64,000 bases of DNA, taken from Sphingomonas sp. A2-49. Its GTDB lineage: Bacteria > Pseudomonadota > Alphaproteobacteria > Sphingomonadales > Sphingomonadaceae. Every line of letters begins with the position of its first letter. Position 1 is the stretch's first letter. The DNA lies in NCBI RefSeq assembly GCF_025548555.1, contig NZ_JAJLPA010000006.1, forward strand, positions 1-64,000, written 5' to 3'. Under the pieces are notes generated by a model, which saw only the letters and a list, made by a program, of their open reading frames with translations, made no database searches and was not told the origin of the DNA. A program made the translations under genes and the position numbers. This document shows, piece by piece, positions 9,998-19,127 of this stretch.

Positions 9998-11098
9998 TCA
10001 GCGCCGCGCCAGTTTCGCGCGCCAGCCGCGGGCGCGCCACCACATGATGATTCCCGTCACCGCCAGCGCGGCCGGCAACACGCCGCCGATAAAGATGACG
10101 ACCTGCCACACGATCCCCATCCCCTCGCCGTCATGGATGCGGCGCATCAGCAGCGCCGGCCCGCCCGGCGTGCGCGACGGCGCGGCGACCGCGATGCCGC
10201 CGTCGTCGGCGACCTTGACCGTCGCTCCCCCGGCGTAGATCACCGTCCAGTCCGGCGTCCGGTCGGTCGGCCAGGCGATGCTGCGGATCGTGCCGCGGCG
10301 GACCGCCTTCGCCCGCTCGACGACGATGGCGAGCGGCTGCGCGGGCGCCGCGAGCGCCTGCGCCCGCATCAGCGTGGCGCGGTCCGGCCCGCGCTGCGCC
10401 GGGGCGCCGCCGCTCAACGCGGCGAAGAACGCGGGGAAGCTGATCCACGCCCCCGTCAGCGACAGCACGAACAGCGGCAGCGCGACCCAGAACCCCATCA
10501 GGTAATGGAGGTTGCTGTCGGTGTTGCGATGCCGGCGCCAGCGCAGGCCCTTCAACCAGCGGCCGACGGTCGGCCACCACAGCCACAGGCCGGTGAACGA
10601 CGAGATCATCATCGCGACGCCGATCCAGCCGACGATCTGTCGCCCGACGCCCGGCACCTGAAGGCTGCCGTGGAGGACGTGGAGGAAGCGGACGAGGCCG
10701 GCGTTGCTCGCCGCCACCTGCAGCACGCGTGCGCTGGGCGGGTCGAGGTAGACCATCGTGCGCACCGGCGGGCCGCGCCTCGCCCCCGGCGCCCCGCCGT
10801 CCGCCGCCTGCGCGGGTTGTGCGGCGACCACCACCGGGTCGCCGTCCGCGGTCATCGTCAGCTGCGCGATCCGGTCCCCCGGCTTGAGCGCGGCGCGTGC
10901 CGCGTCCAGATAGGCATCTGGCGCGAGCAACGTGCGGCCGGTGGTCGCATAGCGCGCCGGATTGACGATCCGGTCGAGCCCGTCGTGCCAGACGAGCGCC
11001 GCGCCCGACAGCGAGAGCGGCACGATCAGGATCGCGAGGATCAGCCCGATCCATTTGTGGACCTGGAACCACGTCCTGCGCCACGCCAGCTTGTTCAT
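9998..11098 (-). CDS. PepSY-associated TM helix protein (iron-related membrane protein)
   Basis: 366 residues starting [18 protein letters not shown], the typical opening of PepSY_TM proteins. The first membrane helix (GLILAILIVPLSLSGAALVWH) is followed by a periplasmic PepSY-like region, two central helices (VGWIGVAMMISSFTGLWLWW and MGFWVALPLFVLSLTGAWI), and a final helix pair near the C-terminus. Family members are often iron-regulated and are proposed to act as inner-membrane reductases during siderophore use. The start at 11098 was chosen because it overlaps the upstream gene's stop in a TCAT/ATGA junction and because the earlier frame is non-coding. It is the last gene of the iron operon that begins at 14636. 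Confidence 0.85.
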   Translation of the reverse strand: MNKLAWRRTWFQVHKWIGLILAILIVPLSLSGAALVWHDGLDRIVNPARYATTGRTLLAPDAYLDAARAALKPGDRIAQLTMTADGDPVVVAAQPAQAADGGAPGARRGPPVRTMVYLDPPSARVLQVAASNAGLVRFLHVLHGSLQVPGVGRQIVGWIGVAMMISSFTGLWLWWPTVGRWLKGLRWRRHRNTDSNLHYLMGFWVALPLFVLSLTGAWISFPAFFAALSGGAPAQRGPDRATLMRAQALAAPAQPLAIVVERAKAVRRGTIRSIAWPTDRTPDWTVIYAGGATVKVADDGGIAVAAPSRTPGGPALLMRRIHDGEGMGIVWQVVIFIGGVLPAALAVTGIIMWWRARGWRAKLARR

Positions 11099-11445
11099 TC
11101 GTCGCTCCCGTCCCCGGTCGGGGTCGCATGCAGCCCCTGTTCGGTCAATCGTGCCGCAAAAAGCCAGCTGCGCAGCGCGCTGGCGAGGTTCGGCGGGTCG
11201 TCCGCCGCGATCCGCAGCACGTCGATCTGCGCCACCAGCACCGACAGCGGCAGCGCATGCGCCACCGCCGCCAGCTCCAGCGCGCGCCAATAGGCGGGCT
11301 CGAGGCTGATCGAGGTCTGGTGTCCGGCGATCGTGATCGACCGCTTGACCGGACCTTCGAAGCCGAACGCCGGGGCCGCGACGGTGCGCGTTTCGGGGGC
11401 GCGCGTCTCGGGGGCGCGCGTTTCGGGGGGACGGGAATCAGGCAT
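11095..11445 (-). CDS. Ribbon-helix-helix domain protein
   Basis: 116 residues. The core [20 protein letters not shown] at about 34-53 matches the RHH_4-type ribbon-helix-helix fold: a basic beta strand followed by two helices. The N-terminus contains three PETRA-type repeats encoded by a 15-bp tandem repeat at 11386-11430. The gene overlaps the dioxygenase gene upstream by 8 bases and the PepSY gene downstream by 4, so it is translationally coupled within the iron operon. It may be a small DNA-binding regulator, but its target is not visible. Confidence 0.7.
   Translation of the reverse strand: MPDSRPPETRAPETRAPETRTVAAPAFGFEGPVKRSITIAGHQTSISLEPAYWRALELAAVAHALPLSVLVAQIDVLRIAADDPPNLASALRSWLFAARLTEQGLHATPTGDGSDE
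11386..11430. repeat. Three tandem 15-bp repeats inside the RHH gene
   Basis: Units gcgcgtttcgggggc, gcgcgtctcgggggc and gcgcgtttcgggggg follow one another without gaps. On the coding strand they give repeated Pro-Glu-Thr-Arg-Ala near the N-terminus. Because the unit is 15 bp, copy-number changes would keep the frame and only alter the length of the flexible N-terminal tail. Confidence 0.8.
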
Positions 11446-12121
11446 CCGCCCACCGCCGCAACAGGTTGTGATAGATGCCGGTCAGCCGGACCACGGCGGC
11501 GTCGCCCTGCCCCTGCGCTGCCGCGACCGACTGGATCGCATCGTCCAGTTCGAACAGCGTCCGCCGCTCGCCGTCGTCGCGGACCATGGATTGCAGCCAG
11601 AAGAAGCAGGCGGTGCGCACCCCGCGCGTCACCGGGGTCACCCGATGCAGGCTGGACGCGGGGTAGAGGATCATGTGCCCCGCGGGCAGCTTCACCGTCT
11701 GGGGTCCGAAGCGATCCTCGATCACCAGCTCGCCGCCGTCATAGGCGTCGGGATCCTCGAGGAACAACGTCGCCGACAGGTCGGCGCGGATGCGGAAATC
11801 GGTGCCGCGCCGGATGCGGATCGCATTGTCGACGTGCAACCCGAAATCCTGGCCACCCGCATAGCGGTTGAACAGCGGCGGGAACACCTTCAGCGGCAGC
11901 GCCGCGGCGAAGAACAGCGGCGAGCGGCCGAGCGCCTCCAGCACCAGCGCGCCCGCCTCCTGCGCCTGTGCCGACTCCTCGGGCAATTGCTGGTTGCGCT
12001 TGGCGAGCGCGGCCTGCGGGCCCGAGGTGACGTTGCCGTCCACCCACGTCGCGCCGTCGATCAGCGCGCGCAGCCGCGCCACGCCGTCGGCGTCGAGCAC
12101 ATCGGGGATCGCGGTCAGCAT
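11438..12121 (-). CDS. piuC: PKHD-type Fe(II)/2-oxoglutarate hydroxylase (PiuC-like)
   Basis: 227 residues, the usual length of the PiuC/YbiX family of Fe(II)- and 2-oxoglutarate-dependent oxygenases. Iron ligands are visible as H96 and D98 in HVDNAI and H159 in SSLHRV, with the 2-oxoglutarate-binding arginine likely R169 in TRGVRT. The start [10 protein letters not shown] is standard for the family. These genes usually sit beside TonB-dependent siderophore receptors, as here: the receptor gene ends 55 bases upstream on the same strand. The substrate is not known; modification or turnover of a siderophore is inferred from context. Confidence 0.9.
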   Translation of the reverse strand: MLTAIPDVLDADGVARLRALIDGATWVDGNVTSGPQAALAKRNQQLPEESAQAQEAGALVLEALGRSPLFFAAALPLKVFPPLFNRYAGGQDFGLHVDNAIRIRRGTDFRIRADLSATLFLEDPDAYDGGELVIEDRFGPQTVKLPAGHMILYPASSLHRVTPVTRGVRTACFFWLQSMVRDDGERRTLFELDDAIQSVAAAQGQGDAAVVRLTGIYHNLLRRWADA

Positions 12122-12176
12122 GGCATGGCTCGTCGAGGTCCTTCCCGCCGCAGGCGACGGCGCGGCGTTAGCAAGG

Positions 12177-14636
12177 TCAGAAGCTGTAGAACAGGCTGAG
12201 CACCGCCGAGCGTCCTTCGCCGGGCGCCGCCCAGCCGTTGTTGCGGATCGCGGTGAAATACCGCTCGTTCGTAAAGTTCTGCACGTTCAACTGCGCGGTC
12301 AGGCCGCCGGCGAAGCTGTAGGCCAGATAGGCGCGGTGGATCAGATAGTCGTCCGATCGATATTGCGTCGGGGCGGCGAGCGTCGCGGCGTTCAGTGCGA
12401 AGCTGCCCTGATAGGTCAGGCCGTAACCGACCTCCAGCCCGAACGGCAGCTTGTAGGTGGTGAAGAGGCTGCCCGAATGGTCGGGGGTCTGGACGAACGG
12501 CGTGTCGCGCTGCGGATCGGGCACGGCGGCGCTGTTGCCGCACGCCGCGCTCGGCCTGGCGAGACAGGCGTCGGACACCGACTGGACGATGCGGCCGTCG
12601 AGATAGGTGTAGTTGGCGAACATCGTCCAGTTGCGCGTCACGTTGCCCGACACGCCGAGCGCCGCGCCGTCGACGCGGGCGCGGCCATCGAGCACCTGCG
12701 TCGCGGCGGGCAGCGCCGGGTCGTTCGAGGCGACACGATAGTTGCTGCGTTCGTTGCGGAACACCGCCGCGGTCAGTTCCAGCCGGCGCCCGAACAGCCC
12801 CGCCTTGACGCCCGCCTCGTAATTGCGTGCCGTTTCGGGCGCGACGGCGCAGGTGTCGACGACCACGGAATTGGTCGTGCCGACGCAGCCCAGACGTACC
12901 GTCGCCGACGACGGCGTCCTGGCGTTGGCGTAGCTGGCATAGACGCTGACGTCGCGGACGGGATGGACGACCGCGCCGAACCGGTACGAGAAGAGCCGTT
13001 CGTGGTTCGACTGCGGCAGCGCGAGCGCGCCGGCGAGCGGCGCCGTCCCCGGCGGCACGACGGCCAGCGGCAGGTTGCGGAACGTGGCGTCCTGCTGTTC
13101 CCAGCGCACGCCGCCGTTGAGTTCGAGATAGCGGCCGAGCTCGAGCGTATCGAACAGGTAGACCGCGACGTTCGTCGTCCGCGACTTCGACTGCGCGGTG
13201 ATCGTGCGGTTGACCGGGCCGGTATAGGCGGTGTCCGGCTTGCCGATGGCGATCGGCGGCAGGATCAGCGCCTGTCCCGCGGCATTGCGGATCAGCGAGG
13301 CGGACGTGATCGCATAATCCTCCACCGATGCCGCCATGCCCGTATTGGCGACGTTGCGGATACCGCCCTTGGCGCCCGTTTCCAGCCGGATGTCGGTCTG
13401 GTTGACCAAGAGCTGGTTCTCCTGATCGCGCACCAGCCCGCGCGGGCCGTTCGGCTGGAAGAACCCCGCCGCGACCGGGATCGTCACCGAATTGGTGCCC
13501 GGACGATAGACGCCGGCGGCATCGACGACGTTCGAGAAGGTCGCGGTGCACGCGCCGCCGGTCGGCGTGCGACTGGTCGCGGCGAGGCAAAAGGTCCCCT
13601 GCGGTGCGCTCGTCACGCTATCCTGGCCGACCCGCTGCCAGCGCGTCAGGTTGCGGACCGACAGCGCATCGCTGACCCGGTGACGGACGGTCGCGGTGAA
13701 GCGGTCCACCGTCGTATCCTGGCGATCGAGGTTGGCGATGCCGAAATAGTCGCTGCGGCCGACGCCGGGCAGCGCACCGTCGTACAGGCCGTTCCTGAAA
13801 TAGGGGACGCCATAGATCGGCGTGTTGCGGTCCTCCTGATGGACATAGGCGAGCGTCAGGCTGGTCGGGCCGTCGATGCCGATCGTCACCGACGGCGCCA
13901 GCCCCCAGCGCCGGTACCGCTCGACGTCGCGGCCCGGCACGTCGTTGTGGTGATAGGCGCCGTTCAGCCGTATCGCCACGTCGTCGCCGATCCGGCGGTT
14001 GGCATCGACCGCACCACGCCGGTAATCGTCGCTGCCGACCGACCCCTGCACGATGGTCAGATCCTCCGGCCGCGGCTCCTTGGTGACGAGGTTGATCGTG
14101 CCGCCGACGCTGCCCGATCCGTTGAACACCGAATTGGCGCCGTTATAGACCTCGATCTGCTGGATGTTGAACGGGTCGGTGCGGCTGTATTGCGCACTGT
14201 CGCGGATGCCGTCGACGGTGATGTCGTTGTTCGCCGAATAGCCGCGCAGGTTGATGCTGTCGCCATAGCCGCCGCCGCCCTCGCCCGCGCCGAAGGTGAT
14301 GCCGGGAATCGTCTGGAGCGCGTCGCGCAGCGTCTGCAGATTCTGCTTGCGGATGACCTGGTCGGAGATGACGGTGATCGTCTGCGGCGTATCGATCAGC
14401 GTGCTCGTCGCCTTGGGGCTCTCGACGACGGTCGGCTCGATCGCCGCCTTGCCGTTGACGACGATATCGTCACGCCCGACCGCGCGCCGACCGTCCTGAT
14501 CCTCGGCGATCGCCTTCGCGCGCTCCGCGGGCGTCTCCGACGACGCAGGCGCCGGGGCGGGCGCCGGCGCGGCCATGGCCGGGGCCGAAGCGATGAAGCC
14601 CACGCAGGAAAGCGCGAGGAAGTGCGAAGTCGGCAT
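12177..14636 (-). CDS. TonB-dependent siderophore receptor
   Basis: 819 residues. A cleavable signal peptide ([23 protein letters not shown]) leads to an Ala/Pro linker, a TonB-box-like DDIVVNGKA near 60, and then the plug domain ([64 protein letters not shown]). A ~600-residue beta-barrel follows, ending in aromatic FYSF as outer-membrane proteins do. The plug is of the FhuA/Fiu siderophore-receptor subclass. A Fur-like box lies 28 bases upstream of the start. It is the first gene of the operon with PiuC, the RHH protein and the PepSY protein. Which siderophore it binds cannot be read from the sequence. Confidence 0.93.
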   Translation of the reverse strand: MPTSHFLALSCVGFIASAPAMAAPAPAPAPASSETPAERAKAIAEDQDGRRAVGRDDIVVNGKAAIEPTVVESPKATSTLIDTPQTITVISDQVIRKQNLQTLRDALQTIPGITFGAGEGGGGYGDSINLRGYSANNDITVDGIRDSAQYSRTDPFNIQQIEVYNGANSVFNGSGSVGGTINLVTKEPRPEDLTIVQGSVGSDDYRRGAVDANRRIGDDVAIRLNGAYHHNDVPGRDVERYRRWGLAPSVTIGIDGPTSLTLAYVHQEDRNTPIYGVPYFRNGLYDGALPGVGRSDYFGIANLDRQDTTVDRFTATVRHRVSDALSVRNLTRWQRVGQDSVTSAPQGTFCLAATSRTPTGGACTATFSNVVDAAGVYRPGTNSVTIPVAAGFFQPNGPRGLVRDQENQLLVNQTDIRLETGAKGGIRNVANTGMAASVEDYAITSASLIRNAAGQALILPPIAIGKPDTAYTGPVNRTITAQSKSRTTNVAVYLFDTLELGRYLELNGGVRWEQQDATFRNLPLAVVPPGTAPLAGALALPQSNHERLFSYRFGAVVHPVRDVSVYASYANARTPSSATVRLGCVGTTNSVVVDTCAVAPETARNYEAGVKAGLFGRRLELTAAVFRNERSNYRVASNDPALPAATQVLDGRARVDGAALGVSGNVTRNWTMFANYTYLDGRIVQSVSDACLARPSAACGNSAAVPDPQRDTPFVQTPDHSGSLFTTYKLPFGLEVGYGLTYQGSFALNAATLAAPTQYRSDDYLIHRAYLAYSFAGGLTAQLNVQNFTNERYFTAIRNNGWAAPGEGRSAVLSLFYSF

Positions 14637-14663
14637 GATGATCCCCTTTGACGAGGAGCCGAC

Positions 14664-14681
14664 TAATGCGAATGATTATCA
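14664..14681 (-). promoter_or_regulatory. Fur-box-like operator before the siderophore receptor
   Basis: Read on the minus strand, tgataatcattcgcatta closely follows the classic Fur consensus of GATAAT-like hexamers (gataatgataatcattatc). It lies 28-45 bases upstream of the receptor start codon, where bound Fur would block initiation. Sphingomonads can also use Irr or RirA, so the exact regulator is inferred. Confidence 0.65.
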
Positions 14682-14779
14682 ACGTCAACGCTATTGAGAG
14701 TCACCCGCAACTTCTGCGCGGGCGGCCGGCGCCGCCGCGCACCGGCTGCCGACCGTCGGCGCGCGACCGCGGGCGCCCG

Positions 14780-14989
14780 TCAGGTCGCGGCCAGCGAACG
14801 ACCCACGCCCGCGCCCGCCGGCGCATCTGCCCGATCCCCCGCCCCTGACGCGTCGTCGATCGCCGCATCGTCGTCCCGCAGCAGGTCGATCGCATTCTGC
14901 AGATGACAGACGGCGGCGCTGGTCGGGCCCCGTTCCAGAATGGCCATCGCCCTCATCATGAGACACAGAGCCTGGTTCGACGATTCCAT
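14780..14989 (-). CDS. Small hypothetical protein (69 aa)
   Basis: The frame starts MESSNQALCLMMRAMAILER and continues AAVCHLQNAIDLLRDDDAAI, two amphipathic helices followed by an Asp/Ala/Gly-rich tail. The ATG at 14989 has a good ribosome binding site (gggaggaa, 9 bases upstream), which decides this start over longer frames. I recall similar short proteins in sphingomonads but know no function. It lies upstream of the siderophore receptor on the same strand, with the Fur-like box in the gap, so it is probably a separate transcript. Confidence 0.55.
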   Translation of the reverse strand: MESSNQALCLMMRAMAILERGPTSAAVCHLQNAIDLLRDDDAAIDDASGAGDRADAPAGAGVGRSLAAT

Positions 14990-15364
14990 TGCGATCAGTT
15001 CCTCCCACCATAGCCGGCGACACCCGCAGCCTTTCGATGCGGTACTCCCGTATGAACGACGACCGTGTCGTGCTGTGCCGCGCCATAGCACCAAATTCAG
15101 ACCAAAAACATGATTTGCCGACTACGACGTTGTTTCCGCTCGCGAAATATTGCTGCCGTATCATCGAAAGATGGCGGGATTTCGCAAAAATACTAGCATC
15201 TGGCCATGATACCGATCAGAGATGTTTCGGACGTGACCGTTGACGTACGCAATGATCCTATCGGTCGCGACGGGGCGTTGCAAATCTGCAACTGGTCAAG
15301 CATAATCCATGCCCTTGAGCGATAGGGGGAGGCAAAACTGCGGTCATTTTCGTCGCGGCGACCG
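14990..15364. promoter_or_regulatory. Divergent intergenic region with a gttgca dyad
   Basis: 375 bases without a supported gene, between the divergent 69-aa protein and the AraC-type regulator. It is less GC-rich than its surroundings. One clear dyad, gttgca-aatc-tgcaac, lies at 15277-15292, about 73 bases before the GTG start of the regulator, where an autoregulatory operator could be. Promoters for both genes must lie here, but I cannot assign them. Confidence 0.35.
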
Positions 15365-16378
15365 GTGACCAGCCCGTCCCGGCACCCGCATGCGCTGTGG
15401 CGGCCCCAGCCCCAGTTCGCGCACACGGTCACCGACGTGCGCGCGCTCGAACCGCTGAACGCCGGCGGCGGCATCGCCGTGGCGTTCGCCGCGCTGCCCA
15501 AGACGGCGCTGCACATCGCGTTCGGCGGCAGCCAGACCGAACAGCTCAGCGTCTGGACGACGCGGACCGAGTCCGGTTTCCGGACCACCCGCAAGATCGA
15601 CGCCGATCTCGTCACCATCCGCTTCGTCCACAGCGGCGCGATGTCGCGCATCGGCACCCGCGGCAACGACATCGCCGTCGCCTTCGATCAGGCCCTGTTC
15701 GGCAATTTCGAGGACATGCGCTACGAACAGGCATCGCCCGGCTTTTCGGCGATCACCGCGACGGTGGGACGCGACGCGATCGTCACCGCCTGCCAGACGC
15801 TCGGCGGGTCGGGCTGTCCCGTCCTGCCGCAATTCGCGCCGGTGGTCGACACGGGAAGCCTCGGGCTCGCGGCGTTGCGGCATACCGTCGGCCTGTTGCT
15901 GCACCACCTGCCCGAAAAGGGGAGCGAGGCGGATCTGATGACGCCGCTGCTCGAGGAGCTGCTCGTCTATCAGTTCGTCAGCGCATGGCCGGCGACAGGG
16001 GCGCCGGCCGGCGGTCGCACCGGCGGCACCGCCGTGGCAGACCGGCCGGTACGGATGGCGGTCGACTATATCGAGGCGAACCTGCGCCACCGGATCGCGA
16101 TCGCGGAGATCGCCGCGGCGTCCGGCCTCAGCGTCCGCATGCTCCAGATCGCCTTCAAGCGCCGGCTGGGATACAGCCCGGTGCAATATCTGATCGCGCG
16201 CCGCCTCGACCGGGTGCACGCCGACCTGCTGGGGACGGAGGGGCGGACGGTACGCCAGATCGCGACGGACTGGGGTTTCGTCCACATGAGCGATTTCGGC
16301 CGGCGCTATCGCGAGCGGTTCGGCCATACCCCCGGCGAGGCGCTGCTGATGCGGGCGGGGCCAGGCCCCGTCGCCTGA
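15365..16378 (+). CDS. AraC-family transcriptional regulator
   Basis: 337 residues with a GTG start. The first ~200 residues form a ligand-binding region of no family that I can name. Residues ~235-330 are the paired helix-turn-helix AraC domain (RIAIAEIAAASGLSVRMLQIAFKRRLG, then VRQIATDWGFVHMSDFGRRYRERFG with the conserved FGRRYRERFGHTP signature). The gene faces away from the iron operon and toward metE. PchR-type AraC proteins often control neighbouring siderophore receptors, so regulation of that operon is plausible, but nothing in the sequence proves it. Confidence 0.85.
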   Translation: MTSPSRHPHALWRPQPQFAHTVTDVRALEPLNAGGGIAVAFAALPKTALHIAFGGSQTEQLSVWTTRTESGFRTTRKIDADLVTIRFVHSGAMSRIGTRGNDIAVAFDQALFGNFEDMRYEQASPGFSAITATVGRDAIVTACQTLGGSGCPVLPQFAPVVDTGSLGLAALRHTVGLLLHHLPEKGSEADLMTPLLEELLVYQFVSAWPATGAPAGGRTGGTAVADRPVRMAVDYIEANLRHRIAIAEIAAASGLSVRMLQIAFKRRLGYSPVQYLIARRLDRVHADLLGTEGRTVRQIATDWGFVHMSDFGRRYRERFGHTPGEALLMRAGPGPVA

Positions 16379-16398
16379 TCCCACACGCCGAGACGTTC

Positions 16399-16418
16399 AT
16401 ATAAAGAATTCTTTATAT
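16399..16418. promoter_or_regulatory. 20-bp perfect palindrome in the metE promoter region
   Basis: The sequence atataaagaattctttatat is a perfect 20-bp palindrome and strikingly AT-rich in a ~68% GC setting. It is followed at 16423 by ttgacg, a plausible -35 element, so a bound protein would cover the promoter. ArsR-family methionine regulators of alphaproteobacteria (SahR/SamR type) are reported to bind palindromes of about this form. I infer such an operator, but the regulator is not in this window. Confidence 0.6.
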
Positions 16419-16460
16419 CCCGCTTGACGCGGCCCCACCCGATCGGGATGCTTGGGGCGT

Positions 16461-16655
16461 CAAGGTTCTCCGGCACGGGTTCGCCCGTGCCGGAGCTAAG
16501 ACGGGAAGCCGGTGCGCCCCCTTATCGGGCAAGGCCGGCGCTGCCCCCGCAACTGTAAGCGGCGAGCGGCGGTCATGACGTGTCACTGGCGGGGCGACCC
16601 GCCGGGAAGGCCAGACCGTTCGCACCGACCCGCGAGCCAGGAGACCTGCCTTCGA
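16461..16655 (+). promoter_or_regulatory. Cobalamin (B12) riboswitch
   Basis: The leader begins with a GC-rich hairpin (cggcacgggttcgcccgtgc region, 16471-16493). The conserved cobalamin-riboswitch blocks follow: ggaagccggtgc at 16504-16515, the core gctgcccccgcaactgtaag at 16540-16559, and the B12 box gagccaggagacctgcc at 16634-16650. A candidate expression platform is the ccccg/cgggg hairpin at 16758-16775, just before the metE start. B12 binding would be expected to shut off metE, because the B12-dependent methionine synthase MetH can then replace it. Confidence 0.93.
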
Positions 16656-16787
16656 CGCCATACGTCCACCGGCGGGGTGCCCGGTCTGGCCGCTTGCCGA
16701 ACCGTGGCCGGAGCACTGCTTCGTTCGCGTGGCCGGTGCGTGCGTCCGTCCGGTCTGCCCCGCCCTTCATCGGGGTTGCATGAAGAC

Positions 16788-19079
16788 ATGACCGTTACCG
16801 TCGCCACACTGGGGTTCCCCCGCATCGGTCCACGCCGCGAACTGAAGTTCGCGCTGGAACGCTTCTGGTCCGGCAAGACCGGCGAAGCCGAACTGCTCGA
16901 CGCCGCCGCGGGGTTGCGCACCGCCGCCTGGGCGCGGCAGCACGCGCTGGGCGCCGACTGGCTGCCGTCCAATGATTTTTCCCTGTACGACCATGTGCTC
17001 GACACCAGCGTGATGCTCGGTGCGGTGCCGGGGCGCTACGCCGTCGCCGACGGCGAGGCCACGCTGGCGACCTATTTCGCGATGGCGCGCGGATCGACCG
17101 GCGACGGACATTGCGATCATGCGCACGGCGTCACCGCGGGCGAGATGACCAAATGGTTCGACACCAACTATCATTACATCGTGCCGGAGATCACCGCCGG
17201 CCAGCGCCTGACCCTCGGCCGCCTGAAGATCGTCGAGGACTATCGCGAGGCGAAGGCGCAGGGGTATGAGACGCGGCCGGTGCTGCTCGGCCCGGTCACC
17301 TGGCTCAGCCTCGCCAAGGGGAGCGACACCGATCGGTTCGCGCGGCTCGACGAGGTGCTGGCGCTCTATGCGGTGATCCTGGGCCACCTGCGCCATGCGG
17401 GCGCGGCGTGGGTGCAGATCGACGAACCGGTCCTCGTCACCGACCTGTCGCCCGAGCAGGGACAGGCGTTCGCACGCGCCTATGCACGGCTGGCGGAGGC
17501 TGGGCCGAAGCTGATGCTGACGACCTATTTCGGTGCGCTCGACGACAATCTCGCGCTGGCCGCGGCGTTGCCGGTCGCCGGGCTCCACGTCGATCTGGTC
17601 CGCGCGCCCGAGCAGCTGGACGCGGTGCTCGCCGCCTGGCCCGCCGACCGGCTGCTGTCACTCGGCGTCGTCGACGGGCGCAACGTCTGGCGGGCCGATT
17701 TGCCCGCGCTGCTCGACCGGCTCGAACCGGTCGCGGCGAGGCGCGACCTCGTGCTCGCGCCGTCGTGCTCCTTGCTGCACGTCCCGCACGACCTCGCGCT
17801 CGAACCGGCGCTCGATGACGAACTGCGCCAGTGGCTGGCCTTCGCGGTGCAGAAGATCGGGGAACTCGACATCCTCAAGCGCGCGCTGAACGCGGGACGC
17901 GCCGGCGTCGCCGATGCGCTGGCGGCCTCCGCCGAGGCCGCCGCCGCACGCCGGGTATCGCCGCGTATCCACGACGCCGCCGTCGCCGGACGGATCGCCG
18001 CCGTCACCCCGGCGATGGAGCGCCGCCGCTCCCCCTATGGCGCGCGGGTCGAGGCGCAACGCGCCGCGCTCGCCCTGCCCGCCTTCCCGACCACCACGAT
18101 CGGTTCGTTCCCGCAGACCGCGGCGGTGCGCCACGCGCGCGCCGAGCACAATCGCGGCCGGCTCGACACGGCGGAATACGAGCTGTTCCTGCGCGAGGAA
18201 ACCGAACGCGCGATCCGCTGGCAGGAACAGGTCGGGCTCGACATGCTGGTCCACGGCGAATTCGAGCGCAACGACATGGTCCAGTATTTCGGGGAGCGGC
18301 TGTCGGGCTTCGCCTTCACCGTCAACGGCTGGGTGCAGAGCTATGGCTCGCGCTGCGTCCGGCCGCCGATCCTCTATGGCGACGTGTCCCGGCCGGAGCC
18401 GATGACGGTCGACTGGTGGCGCCATGCGCAGGGACTGACCGATCGCCCGGTAAAGGGCATGCTGACCGGTCCGGTCACGATCCTCAACTGGTCCTTCGTG
18501 CGCGACGACCAGCCGCGCGCGGCGTCGTGCCGCCAGATCGCGCTCGCCATCCGCGACGAGGTGATCGACCTCGAAGCGGCGGGATGCCGGGCGATCCAGA
18601 TCGACGAGGCCGCGCTGCGCGAAGGTTTGCCGCTCCGCACCGCCGCGGCGCAGGCCTATCTGGACTGGGCGGTCGCCTGTTTCCGGCTGTCTGCGGCGGG
18701 CGTGGCCGATGCGACGCAGGTCCACACCCACATGTGCTATTCGGAATTCAACGCGATCCTCGCCGACATCGCGGCGATGGATGCCGACGTCATCTCGATC
18801 GAAACGGCGCGATCGCAGATGGAGTTGCTGGAGGCGTTCGCGCAGCACGGCTATCCCGCCGCGATCGGACCGGGCGTCTACGACATCCATTCCGCGCGCG
18901 TGCCGACGCAGGACGAAATGGTCGCGCTGATGCGACTCGCCCAGTTGCACCTGCGTCCCGACCAATTGTGGGTGAACCCCGATTGCGGGCTGAAGACGCG
19001 CGGCTGGGACGAGGTGCGCCCGGCGATCGCGGCGATGGTCGCCGCCGCCCGGACGCTGCGCGCCGACGTCGACGCCTGA
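16788..19079 (+). CDS. metE: Cobalamin-independent methionine synthase MetE
   Basis: 763 residues, the normal MetE length. It transfers the methyl group of 5-methyltetrahydropteroyltri-glutamate to homocysteine in the last step of methionine synthesis. The N-terminus TVATLGFPRIGPRRELKFAL and the C-terminal catalytic domain (FPTTTIGSFPQTAAVRHAR) are diagnostic. Zinc ligands can be read as H648 and C650 in HMCYSE, E672 in SIETAR and C733 in NPDCGLKTR. The ATG at 16788 follows the riboswitch leader; an upstream open frame from 16512 runs through the riboswitch and is rejected. The gene converges with cobT across a strong hairpin. Confidence 0.97.
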   Translation: MTVTVATLGFPRIGPRRELKFALERFWSGKTGEAELLDAAAGLRTAAWARQHALGADWLPSNDFSLYDHVLDTSVMLGAVPGRYAVADGEATLATYFAMARGSTGDGHCDHAHGVTAGEMTKWFDTNYHYIVPEITAGQRLTLGRLKIVEDYREAKAQGYETRPVLLGPVTWLSLAKGSDTDRFARLDEVLALYAVILGHLRHAGAAWVQIDEPVLVTDLSPEQGQAFARAYARLAEAGPKLMLTTYFGALDDNLALAAALPVAGLHVDLVRAPEQLDAVLAAWPADRLLSLGVVDGRNVWRADLPALLDRLEPVAARRDLVLAPSCSLLHVPHDLALEPALDDELRQWLAFAVQKIGELDILKRALNAGRAGVADALAASAEAAAARRVSPRIHDAAVAGRIAAVTPAMERRRSPYGARVEAQRAALALPAFPTTTIGSFPQTAAVRHARAEHNRGRLDTAEYELFLREETERAIRWQEQVGLDMLVHGEFERNDMVQYFGERLSGFAFTVNGWVQSYGSRCVRPPILYGDVSRPEPMTVDWWRHAQGLTDRPVKGMLTGPVTILNWSFVRDDQPRAASCRQIALAIRDEVIDLEAAGCRAIQIDEAALREGLPLRTAAAQAYLDWAVACFRLSAAGVADATQVHTHMCYSEFNAILADIAAMDADVISIETARSQMELLEAFAQHGYPAAIGPGVYDIHSARVPTQDEMVALMRLAQLHLRPDQLWVNPDCGLKTRGWDEVRPAIAAMVAAARTLRADVDA

Positions 19080-19085
19080 CCGCGA

Positions 19086-19117
19086 CCGGCCGCGCCGTCT
19101 GCGGACGGCGCGGCCGG
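19086..19117. terminator. Bidirectional hairpin between metE and cobT
   Basis: Two perfect 14-base arms (ccggccgcgccgtc and gacggcgcggccgg) enclose a 4-base loop. The hairpin starts 7 bases after the metE stop and ends 11 bases before the cobT stop on the opposite strand, so it probably ends both transcripts. There is no strong U-tract. Confidence 0.75.
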
Positions 19118-19127
19118 AATCGCGCGA

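Noticed and set aside
16512-16787. In-frame 92-codon extension upstream of metE
   Set aside because: It runs through the cobalamin riboswitch, and MetE proteins start at TVATLGFPRIG.
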